From: Nymphaea colorata
Lineage: Eukaryota > Streptophyta > Magnoliopsida > Nymphaeales > Nymphaeaceae
NCBI RefSeq assembly: GCF_008831285.2
Contig: NC_045149.1
Location: forward strand, 11,622,417-11,686,416
Direction: 5' to 3'
Length of the DNA: 64,000 nucleotides
Shown here: positions 35,001 through 47,000 of the stretch, in pieces
How positions within the stretch are numbered: position 1 is the stretch's first letter
Layout of the letters: each line of letters begins with the position of its first letter
Notes under the pieces: model-generated
Seen by the model: only the letters and a program-made list of their open reading frames with translations
Databases searched by the model: none
Told to the model about the DNA's origin: nothing
Program-made: the position numbers and the translations under genes

Positions 35001-38000
35001 CTGCTGTTGCCTCTTCCAGCCGATCAGACTTATGGATTGCTACATGCGTTAACTGCATATTGCTTCATGATCAGCATGTTGTCTTTCGATATGTGATTGT
35101 ATTCTTTTTGCCTGCACATCCTATTCCGTGGCTCGGTTTCCTCCTTTGTGTTGAAAGATGTCTGAAATTAGCAGTGGCGCTAATACCTCTTCCTTTGTAT
35201 CGTCGGGAGAGATGAAGAGTTCCCCATTTTCCAGCATTATCACCAAAATGGATGGGGGTAATTACGAGATGTGGGCCATGCAAGTAAAAAGAACCTTGAT
35301 CGCTCATGAGAAGGAACATCTCATATTGGAGCCCGAGCCCGTACAGAAGGTAGGAAAATATACTACTTGGTTTAAAGATAATTCGTTGGTTATGGTATGG
35401 ATTGTTGGTACTCTCTCTCAAGAAATTGCAAATGAAGTCTTGCACAAGGACAGTGCAAAGGATATGTGGGATTCCCTTGCTGCCACGTATTCACAGGCAA
35501 GAAATGAAACGCGCATTATGCAGCTTCATCATGATATTCATCAGATGCGACAAGATGGCCGACCTCTTCACACTTATTATTCTAGTCTCAAGTCCATGTT
35601 TGAGAGACTGAATAGCTACTTTCCCGCATGCAAGTGTGAACAACAAAAGGCATACAGAGATATGCTTATGGTAGGGGTCTTTCTTTCTGGTTTAGACTCT
35701 GTTTATGAATCCGCAAAGAACCAAATGCTTACTAGTCCCTTGATTCCTCCTATTGATGAGGCTTACAGTAGGCTCAGCAGAATTCCGATCTCTGCATCGA
35801 CTGTTCCTGATACCACTTCTGCTATGCTTGCTACTCGTGGCAGAGGTGGACCCTTTTTTGCTAGAGGACGAGGGGGCCGTGGCCGTGGCAATACCCCTTC
35901 GCGCCCTGTATGTCAGTTTTGTCACCGCATTGGTCATACTGTGGATAAGTGTTGGCAGAAACATGGCCGTCCAGCTTTTGCAAATCAGACTGTATCTACT
36001 GATTCTCCTGAGCAGCCTAAGCCTCAGCACACTGCCTCCTCCAGTGAGCTGCATGTAGATGACATTCTCTCTCGGTTGAGGAACTTGATTGGCGACAGCG
36101 CCCATCAAGCCCCTGGTCCGACCACTTCTACTGTTCCTACCGCTGCGAGTGCTTCTTCATCTGGTATGTATTCTGCCTGTACAGTCTGCTCTGCTACTGA
36201 CACTACAGATTGGCTTATTGATTCTGGTGCATCGACACATCTCTGTGGGGATAAGGCCCAATTCACCTCTTACGTCCCTACTCCACCTGGTCGTTCGGTT
36301 ATTCTCGCAGATGGAAAATATTCACCAGTTGTTGGACATGGAGAGGTCCAACTTACTTCATCATTGCCGCTGCAGCACGTTCTTCATGCACCAGAATTCC
36401 CCCATAGCCTACTTTCTATCAGTCAGATTACCAGAGAATTAAATTGTCGTGCTATATTTGACTCTTCACTGACGGGCAGGGTGATTGGCAGTGGCCGTGA
36501 ACAGGGAGGTCTCTACAGGCTAGTGCATTCCTTTCCCTTTGCTGGATCTACCTCGTCGGGGTCGTCCTCATCCTCGGCTTATACTTGGCATTTACGTTTT
36601 GGACATCTCCCGTTTCAGAAACTGCTGCATGTTCTCCCTCAGTTGTCTCATAAGTCGTCTTTTCAATGTGAGTCTTGTCAGTTAGGCAAACACCATCGGT
36701 CATCCTTTCCTCCGCGGTCCAGTAGAAGTAGCCACTCTGTGTTTGAGTTACTTCATTTTGATGTTTGGGGCCCGAGTCGTACTCCTGACCTTCAGGGTCA
36801 TCGGTATTATCTTGTTGCTGTTGATGATTACAGTCGTGTTAGTTGGGTTTTTCTTATGAAACACAAATCTGAAGCGGGTCATGTAATAAAAAATTTTATC
36901 AATGAAATTCTGACTCAGTTTGATACTTGTGTCAAGATTGTGCGCTCTGACAATGCTCTTGAGTTCTATGCTTCCTCTTTAGAACAATTTTTCAGGGATA
37001 AGGGTATCATTCACCAAACTTCTTGTGCCTATACCTCTCAACAAAATGGGGTTGCTGAAAGAAAACACCGCCATATTCTTGATGTCGCCAGAACCATTAT
37101 CATACACAACCATGTCCCCCATTCTTACTGGGGAGATGCTGTTCTTACAGCATGCTATCTTATTAATCGCATGCCGTCATCTGTGTTGGGAGATCTTATT
37201 CCTTTCTCTGTTCTTTTTCCTGACAGAGAATTGTTTTCTGTTGCACCTCGTATTTTTGGATGTGTTGCCTTTGTTCAGTTGGTTGGTCCTGGGAGAGATA
37301 AGTTATCCCCTCGGGCTATCAAAACAATCTTTGTTGGTTATTCCCGCACTCAAAAGGGATATCGCTGTTATGATCCTTCTACTCGTCGATATTATGTGAG
37401 TGCTGATGTTACATTTTTTGAGTCAACCTCTTATTTCTCTCCAAATGGAACTCAATTGAGGGTGCCTGAATTTAGTGACGAAGTCCACCTTCCTTTACCT
37501 CTCATGAGTTATCCACAACCCGTTGCTTCGCGTTTTGGGGCTATCTACCAACGTCGCACTAAACCTGTTCAACCTGCCCACTGTGCTCCTGTGCCTTCAC
37601 CCAGCACGCCCAAGGTACTTCCTGAACACACAAATCTTGCTGACAATTCTTTATGTGATGATGACACAGGGGACTCTCCAGAGCATGCTCCTAGTCCTCA
37701 TATTAATGAACTTGATATGCCCATTGCTCAAAGGAAAGGCAAACGCAGTTGCACTTTGCATCCTCTCTCTGGTCATTTATCCATGGATAGACTCACTCCT
37801 ATTTACCGACAGTTTGTCAAGGGACTGTCGGCTGTAGCTCTTCCACAGACTCCCATGGACGCTCTTTCTGATCCCAAATGGGCCGCAGCAATGCAAGAAG
37901 AGATGGATGCTCTTCAGTCTAGAGGCACATGGACACTAGTTACTCCTTCATCTGATGCAGCTATTGTTGGTTGCAGATGGGTATTTACTGTTAAATACAG

Positions 38001-41000
38001 AGCAGATGGCAGCATTGAGAGATATAAGGCGCGCCTGGTTGCTAAAGGCAATGTTGTACGTATCGTACGATACGACCCCGTATCGTACGATACGTATCGT
38101 ATCGTTTGAAGAAAACGATACGATACACCCCTCGTATCGTAAAAAGGGGTTGTATCGGCCCTGTATCGCACGTATCGTACGATACAGGGCCCGTATCGTA
38201 CGATACGGGGCGATACACCCCGTATCGTACGATACGGCTTAAAAACGCAAAAGGGGGCCGAGACCTACTTATTCGGCTTCTTTTTCAAATTTTTCTTCCG
38301 TTCTTCATTTCTAACGCTTGGATAGTGCCGTGAGGGAGGGCGATCGTTCATTTTGACCGTGAAGAACTTGATTTTCATCGTCAAATCGAAGATTAAGCGG
38401 TCGATTTGTGCGTGGGTGCTTGATTTTCGTGGGAAGGAAAGGGGTTTTCTTCATTTCAGACATTTCTTCTTCGTAAGGTATGAAATCTCATGTTCTTACC
38501 ATGTATTCTTAATTTTTTACCGTATAATCGTAGATTTGAAGACTTTGAGTGTTTTTCATTAAGTTTACCATAGGATTTCGTTTTTTTTTTGAAGATATGG
38601 ATCCTACATGGCAATGGTGCGAAAGGGTGAAGGAGAATAACCGTTTGAAACTCAAATGTGGCTTCTGTGGGAATACACTTTCAGGAGGGATTATTAGAAT
38701 GAAACACCATTTGGCAGGGACCTCCAAAGATGCGTCTCCTTGTGTTGGAGGACCAAACAAACCTTTGCCTCCATTTGTGCGTCAACAATGTTTAGATATG
38801 CTTCATGCTTTACGTCAAAAGAGAATACAAAAAGAAATTGAAGATGCAGATGTAGGCTATAATGTGCCTTTGGAAGATGAAGAAGAAGAGGATGAAGCTT
38901 ATGAATGTGATGATGAAGACGATAGCAGTCTAAGAACAGATTTGGAGACCTCAAGAGGTAGAGATCGTAGAGGAAAAGGGATTATGTATGAAGGAGGTCG
39001 ATCTGGCATAACGGGAAGGAAGAGGAGAGGCACAACAGATGTTAGGGCCAGGCGTGGTATGCGACCACCTAGTGGTAGAGTTCCTACTGGTAGGTCTAGT
39101 GTTGGCTCTATTAAGAGTTTTTTCCCTTCATATACCAGCCCAGGTGGTCAGCCGCAGATTCGTGCTGCTATGACATCTAAAGATATGCTATATCATGCAC
39201 AAAAGCAGGTAGGGAAATGGTTTTATGATGCCTGTATTCCATTCAATGCAGCTAATTCTTTTCAATTCCAAGCCATGGCAGATGCAATTGCTTCTATAGG
39301 CCCCGGATTCAAAATGCCATCATATCATCAGTTGAGAGGCAAAATTCTTCAGGATACAGTCAAAGAAGTGTCTGAGCATTGCGATGAGTTGAAATTATGT
39401 TGGAAGGAAACAGGTTGCTCCATTATGTCAGATGGTTGGACTGATACAAGGTCAAGAACACTTGTAAATTTTCTTGTGTATTGCCCTAAAGGTACAATGT
39501 TCTTGAAATCTCTTGACTTGTCTGATGTTCCTAAGACTGCTGAGATTTTATTCAATGTTTTTGATAATGTTGTACAAGAAGTTGGACCTGCAAACATTGT
39601 ACAGTTTATTACAGATAATGCTGCAAATTATAGAGCTGCAGGAGATTTGTTATTTCAAAAGTATAGAACATTTTATTGGAGTCCATGTGCCACTCATTGT
39701 GTTAATCTAATGCTTCAAGATCTTAATGAGATGCATGATATGAAATCAGCCATTGACCAATGTCAAGAGGTAACAAAATTTATCTATAATCATGCATATG
39801 TATTGAGTTTGATGAGAAAATTTACAAAAGGAGTTGAATTAATACGACCTGCACAAACTAGATTTGCCACAAATGTATTGACTGTGCAGAGTGTGGTGAA
39901 ACAAAGAACTCCTTTGAGACAGATGTTTGCTAGTGAAGAATAGGCTGCATATCCACATGCTCATAAAAGAAATGCTTCTTTAGTTGTGGATATTATATTC
40001 AATAACGTATTTTGGGAATCATGTGTGAAGCTATTGAAGGTTTGTGTTCCATTAGTTAAGGTTCTCAGGTTGGCTGACAGCGAGGACAGACCTTCTATAG
40101 GGTACTTATATGAGGCTATGGACAAAGCAAAAGAGGCAATTCGAGACAACTTAAAGGAAAAGAAAAAATTATATATGCCCATATGGAAGATTATAGATAA
40201 AAGGTGGACTGGACAGCTTCATCAACCTCTTCATGCAGCAGCTTATTATCTAAATCCTGCAATTAGATTTTCTCCTACATTTAAGAAGGACAGAGAAGTC
40301 ATGCATGGTTTGTTAGATTGTATTAATGTGTTAGTGGAAGATTCTACAGAACAAGATGCTGTGCACAATGAGTTGGATCTATATGATAGTTGTTTTCGGA
40401 ACATGGGACTACCTGCCGCCGTTCGAGCCAGGACAACGATGCGTCCAGGTAAATACATAGAAATTTTTAATTTACTTTGCATTTGTTACATTTGATTCTT
40501 TTAAAACTTTCACATTGATTTGTTATATTTTTGTTTAGATTTGTGGTGGAATAGGTATGGGTTTGATTGTCCAAACCTAGCACGTTTTGCAGTCAAAGTC
40601 CTCAGCCAGACATGCAGTGCTAGTGGATGCGAAAGGAACTGGAGTGTGTTCCAACATATCCATAGCAAAAAAAGGAATAGGCTCGAACATAAAAGGTTGA
40701 ATGACCTTGTCTTTGTTCGATATAATATGAGGTTGAAACAAAGGTAATATAGGCATATACCTTAATTAATGTTTACATTTTTATGTACAATATATTTATA
40801 TGAAATTATATACTAACAAATTTTCTCTTATTTAATGTAGAGAATTAGAAAAATCATTAGCAAGGAAGCACACATCTCAGTTCGATCCTATCAGCTTGGA
40901 AAATTTTGACGATCTAGAGCCATGGATTGAAGAAGAACCAACTACAATATTTGATGATGAAGATCTTGAATGCTTCAACCTTGAAGTTGAAGCAACAGAA

Positions 41001-44000
41001 GGCTTTGTTGATGAAGGAGAGTTTGCTACTGCTGGTGCTGGTGCTGAATATGTTGGTGAAGATCTTCCAATTCTTGACGATGAAGAAGAAGAAGAAGATG
41101 AAGATGAAGATGATGAAGATTATGAATGATGAATCATGAATGAGAGTCAAGTCAAGAGTGCTTTCATTTTATATGTATCAAAAACTTAAGCGTTATGAAT
41201 CTATGGTTGTTGAACACTTGATTGAATGTTTTATCATTTATGACTTTATCACTTTATGGCTTATGGCCTTATGCTTTGTTAAATGATATTGTATTATTGT
41301 TATGAATTTTGATGTTTATGAATGATGAACGCGTCTCAAACATGTTTTCTATGAACAATTTATTATTTTTAATTTTTTTTGATTTTTTTTATGAATTTTC
41401 CGAATTTTTTTAAATTTTTTCTGATTTATTAATAATTTTTTTAAAAAATTTACGATACGGTTACGATACGTTACGATACGTTACGATACGGCGTATCTTA
41501 AAGCCCGACCGATACGGCTTATGATACGCGTTTTACAACATTGGCTAAAGGCTATACTCAGACTTATGGGGTTGATTATTATGATACCTTCTCTCCTGTG
41601 GCACGACATGCTTCTTTACGGGTTCTTCTCGCTGTTGCAGTCAGCAAGAATTGGTCTCTATCACAGCTTGATGTCAAAAATGCCTTTCTGTATGGTGACC
41701 TACATGAAGAAGTGTATATGCAGCAACCACCAGGGTTTGTTGCTGAGGGGGAGTGTCAGAAAGTGTGCAGATTGAGAAAGGCCATTTATGGTCTGCCTCG
41801 AGCTTGGTTCCAAAAATTATCAGAGAATATTGAGAATGAGGGCTTCAGACGTTCTTCGGCCGATCATTCCCTTTTTGTCAAGAAAACTTCTACAGGTACA
41901 GTGATAGTTCTTGTCTATGTTGATGATATCATTGTTACAAGGGATGATATTCAGGGGATTTCCAACATCAAGGACATCCTTGGACGACACTTTGTCACCA
42001 AGGATCTTGGTGAGCTACGCTATTTCCTAGGTATTGAGTTTGCCAGAAATCAGAACGGTCTTATCATGTGCCAAAGGAAATACGTTACTGATGTTTTGCA
42101 AGAGACAGGTATGCTAGGATGTCGACCTGCCTCTACACCCATGGACATCAATACTCGCTTGTATGATGATGATACTGAAGATGTTGATGCTAGACAATAT
42201 AGTGGGATTGTTGGGAAGCTCCTATATATCACTGTTACTCGACCTGATATTGCCTATGCTGTCAGCAGAGTGAATCAATTTATGGATAAGCCCAAGAAAG
42301 TCCATTGGGATGCTGCTATGATGATTCTCAGGTATCTAAAAAATTCACCAGGAATGGGACTCTTCTTTCAAAATGGTACATCTCTCACTATATCTGTGTA
42401 TGTTGATGCTGATTATGCGGGATGTCACCTTGACAGAAAATCCACTACTGGATTTTGTGTGTTTATTGGATCCAACTTGGTCACATGGAAGAGTAAGAAG
42501 CAGACAGTGGTTGCCAGATCAAGTGCAAAATCTGAGTATAGAGCTATGGCTCAGGCTACTGCTGAAGTTATGTGGGTTAGATCTCTGATGTTGGATCTTA
42601 CTGTGGAAGTGCCTCTTCCTATGCAATTGTTAGGTGATAACAGAGCTGCTCTGTTTATTGCTAATAATCCTGCTTTTCATGAGAGAACCAAGCATGTTGA
42701 AGTAGATTGTCACTATACCAGAGACATGATTCAAAAGGGGTTTGTAAGTACCTCCCATATTTCAACTACAGGGCAAATTGCTGATATTTTTACTAAAGCT
42801 CTTGCAAGAGGACCATTCCAAAGTTGTTGTTCCAAGTTGAGCTTGTTTGACATATACGCTCCAACTTGAGGGGGAGTGTTAAGACGTGTTTATATTCAGT
42901 ATTAGGCTTGATAGGGCACTTGTGTAATAATGTTTCTTTTTAATGACTTTCTTGTAACTTTTCCCTCTCCTCTAGTCTATATAAAGAGGAGTTAGGGATT
43001 CTTTCGAGGTTAATCAAAGATTAGTTCTCTTAAATTCAACATTAAGCACATACTTGCACTGCATATTGACCAAAGACTTTGATTGCAAAAGTTTTAAGGT
43101 TTAAGTAATCACAGACAAACCTATTCCACCATAACCACAATTGGGAAACCTATTCCTGTAGCTCTATGATTTGCTGCATTATCTGTGATAAAGTGCATGA
43201 TATTCCCAGGTCTAATATCATTAAAAACATGACAAAAGCAGGAAAACAAACATGAGTAGTCTTTGGAAAATCTAACAAATCAATGTATTTCGAAAACGTA
43301 ATTCTTTTAGGACAATATACAAGAAAATTTGTCAGTATTTTTGTTCTCATATCGGTCCATCTACCATGACACTCTCTAATTCAAGCTCAATTCATCACAA
43401 TATGCATTTATCTATTTCACATTTGCATCCAGAATTTTTGCTTTTCAACTATCAATAAAAGGGTATTTATGCTAGCGACTATATAAGTAATTGCATCTCC
43501 CACACTGGAAGTGAAATGAGTTTGTCACATTAAATTGAATAAATCCATCATAGAACCATGTGTCAACTGCATTATTTGCATCTTCTATCATGTCATTGGG
43601 AGTGTCGAAATTTTAGGTTGAAAACTTGGAGCAATATAGGAAGGGAAAGAGCTTTTGATTGAGACAGAAGCACTCAATTTGCCACTCGATGCTCTAGCAC
43701 AAAACTTGTAACTTGCTCCTTATCTTCTATTTCTGTTAAAACTACCTCTTGCATACATGACTCCTTTTCCTTTTGCCCTTGAACTAGCTACATCTGATCT
43801 TACACTAGCATCAATAGGATTGAAAGTAGGCAGCTCAGGTTCACATTAATTGACCTCATCCTCCACTTCCGAGGCATCAGTAGTCTATTTTTGCATCGTC
43901 TGTATCTCTTTCCAATATTCGTACTTGTAGAGCATTAATCATGTCCATGCATTTTTCTTGCACAAATGGTGGCCTTGGTGTTTGGCATTACTTTCCCAAT

Positions 44001-47000
44001 GTATGGAGTCACATTCTCATGCATCCCATCTAAATGGTGTTTCAACTGAGAGATCTCTACAGATAGATCTTTTTTAACAATAGTTGCAAATGATTTTCAG
44101 TTGATTTTCTCTCATTGATGTGCACAATTGTCATGCAAGGTCACTTGAAGCCACATTTTCAAGAAACAATAGAAATTAACAGTCCTTGGCATTATTTTCC
44201 CAGTTTATGGAGTCACATTCTCATGCATCCCAGCTAAATGGTGTTACAACTGAGAGATCTCCACAGATATTCTCTTTTAAAAATAGTTGCAAATGATTTT
44301 CTATTGATTGTGTTCTCACTAGTGTGCACAATTGCCATGTCAGGTCATTTGAAGCCACATATTCAAGTAACCATAGATTTGGCATTATTTTCCCAATGTA
44401 TGGAGTCACATTTTCATGTCTACGAGCTAAATGGTGTCTCAACCGAAAGGTCTCCATGTAAAAGTCTTTTTTAACAGTAGTTGCAAATGATTTTCAGTTG
44501 ATTATTTTCTCACTAGTCACTAGTGTGCACGACTGCCATGCGTGGTCATTTGAAGCCACATTTTCAAGCAACAATAGAAATTTACAGTCCTAGGCATTAT
44601 TTTCCCAATGTATGGAGTCACATTCTCATGCATCCTACCTAAATGGTGTTTCAACTGAGAGATCTCCGATTATCCACGGATAAATCTTTTTAACACTAGT
44701 TGTAGATGATTTTCTGTTGATTATTTTCTCACTAGTGTGCACGATTGCCATGCGAGATCATTTGAAACCGCATTTTCAAGAAACAATGGAAATTTAAGGA
44801 AGAAGCTCTTGCAAAGCGAAACATGGAACAAAGTACTCACATCTTTGAATTGATGGCATTAATTTAATGAAAATGAGCAAAGCCCTATGCTTTGCAAGTG
44901 GTTTGTGGGCTTATCAAAAGGACACGATGTTGCTTTGCTTTACCTTTGCGCAGTAAAAATGGGAGATTTTATACCTTTCAAGACAGAAATCAAGAATCCG
45001 TATTTCTTAAACCGCAATTGATTTCCCACACATTCATTTCCTAAAAATTTCTAGGATCAAGTATCAAGTGGTTTTTAAAACTGGTTCTGTTCAGAATGCA
45101 ATCTTTGGGAATGGAAAAACATTCTGTGCTGTGGACTACTGAGTGGAAGTAATTCTTTCCATACGTTACAGTGTTTTCTAGTGTCATGCCTTGCATATGA
45201 GATCTGTATGATTTGTTTAGTGGGAAATGATTTTAATCATCTGATTGCAACACATTGGCTGATTTCTTGAGTGCACAAAGGATCAGCTGATTTGATGTAC
45301 AAAAACTTGACTGACCCATGACTCATGCTTTTACATCAGAGAAACATGATTTTAATGATTTCAGTGTTTAATTGGCTTTATTCCTTTCAGACAAAAGCTG
45401 ATATGGCTTGTTTGCAATTTTGACATCATTTTTGTTGTTTTCTTTGGACATTTTTGGGACTTGCAAATGCCTGTGAAGTTCAGTAATCAAAGAAAAGTTA
45501 AAGAGCTACAAAATCTTGCTTGATCAGGTTTTCATGAGATTTCTGGAAAGTCTTTTGATAATTTCATCTTCTTTAGCTTGGTCTTACCTCCAAAGCATGA
45601 TATTTCATCTCTTTCTTTTCAAAGTCTCATGCAAGTTAAGTATAAAAATTATTGTTTTTGTTTTGAAGGACATTATTTTTTATCATTAAACTTATAACAA
45701 ATTAGAATAAATTTAACTTGTGTTTGCATAACGAATAGTTACAGTTTATTGCAGTTCTCCTCTCCCTGTTATCTGCTGGCAAACAACTTCAGCAGGTTCT
45801 ACTGGAGGATGTTAATTTTGACGAACAAAGAGCTATCAAATCCTCTTTATTAAGGAGATTAATTTCAATAGCATCGTCTTCACGTGTAACTGGACATGCT
45901 GCAAAGCTCCTGACTGTCTTGAACAAGGATGCAGCAGATAAGGGCGATATGGAAAATTTATTCATTGTTTCTTCTGGGCAATTCCCTGAGGTAGGTTTTC
46001 GCTCTGTCTTTCTCAACTGGCACATTAACAATTTATCACAACATTTTTGACATCTTCTGAGGTTTCAGGTTAACAAAGGTCAAACAACTGTTGCATCATG
46101 TAAACACAAATTGGATGCATCAATTACTCAGTTTCGTAAACAACTTGGAATGCGTAATTTGGAATTTTCAAGTGTTGCAGGGTCTACACACTTGCTTGAG
46201 GTACGATGGGCACGTATGAATATCCTTATTTGCTGTCTATTATATGGCCTGTTAACATTCTCAACTAATTCTGTGTGCATGTCTGCTCTTGTGCACTCTT
46301 ATGTGCATCTGTATTCGTACATGTATGTTTTACAGGATTGATTGGCAGCCTCTGATAATGGTTGTGGTTTTGTGGCCTTTGGCCACTACCTTTTTATATG
46401 TTATATGATTGAATCCAAAGCTGGCAATTGGGAGGTGATGTGAGGCATTGAGCCTATCATGAAGTGAGGCATAAGCTCCAAGGCATTGAAGCGTAAGCGT
46501 GCTAATCAAGATGGTAAAATATATAATCTTCATAATATAACGGAAAATAAAAAAAAAAACTAAAATAACGAGTAAATACTAAATAGTAATTTAAAAAACA
46601 CTTTTAACTCATGCCAGTCTTTTTCAAATCTTCTATAAGTTCCATTTCTTGCATTTTCAAGAACTTTTTTGGTCATAGCAATGAGGTGGATTGTTCATAG
46701 TTAGCTTGAATCTGTCTACTAATCCCAAGTTTAATTCTGTCCTAATTCCTAAAGAGAAAATACTCCAGACTACCTAAAGTTAGTCAAACTATGAACTACA
46801 TGACATTTGGAAATGGTATTGCAATGTGTCAATCAAAGAAAGCTCCATTAAGATGAGTTACCAAGAATATGAAGGTAGGATAATTTTGCTATTCATGAGT
46901 ATCCACATGCAAAGGGAAAAAGTAACTGTAACAGACAACAAAGGGTCCCAAAAAAAAAAAAAAAACCCTTGAGATCATGGAAAAAAAGGATTTAGAAAAG

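Larger units (their letters stand above)
38049..41543 (+). mobile_element. hAT transposon inserted in the Copia reverse transcriptase
   Basis: 3,495 bp between perfect 8-bp copies of GCTAAAGG (38041-38048 and 41544-41551). Terminal inverted repeats: CAATGTTGTACG left and CAATGTTGTAAA (reverse complement) right. Subterminal arrays of the palindrome GTATCGTACGATAC lie left (38059-38240) and a shorter TTACGATACG array lies right (about 41450-41530). Inside is a hAT transposase gene in the same orientation. The transposase has a premature stop, so this copy probably needs help to move. Confidence 0.95.
34350..43041 (+). mobile_element. Young full-length Copia retrotransposon, split by a hAT element
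   Basis: Two 165-bp LTRs (34350-34514 and 42877-43041) start TGTTAAGACG, end TTC/GAACA and differ at two positions. TTAAG flanks both ends (34345-34349 and 43042-43046). The primer site TGGTATCAGAGC follows the left LTR and the purine tract TTGAGGGGGAG precedes the right one. One long frame encodes gag to RNase H once the hAT insertion is ignored. Without hAT the element is about 5.2 kb. It is in the same orientation as MSH3, so its LTR signals could act on the host transcript. Confidence 0.95.
33637..45744 (+). other. MSH3: MSH3 intron 5 (12.1 kb, nested TEs)
   Basis: GTAACA...GTTACAG. About 70% of it is the Copia 34350-43041, which contains the hAT element 38049-41543. Left of the Copia is about 0.7 kb of AT-rich DNA with no feature seen. 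Right of it lie a decayed hAT relic (43060-44800) and about 0.9 kb of unrecognised AT-rich DNA. The exon 5/6 junction [12 protein letters not shown] continues MSH3 without loss, so the intron is still expected to be spliced as one unit. Confidence 0.8.

Noticed and set aside
38034-38333. Small open frames with repeated VSYDTG/RIVRYD peptides
   Set aside because: They are translations of the GTATCGTACGATAC subterminal array, not proteins.
45750-45754. Alternative acceptor TTATTGCAG for MSH3 exon 6
   Set aside because: It would shift the frame; the acceptor at 45741-45744 keeps the phase and gives the conserved FIAV start.
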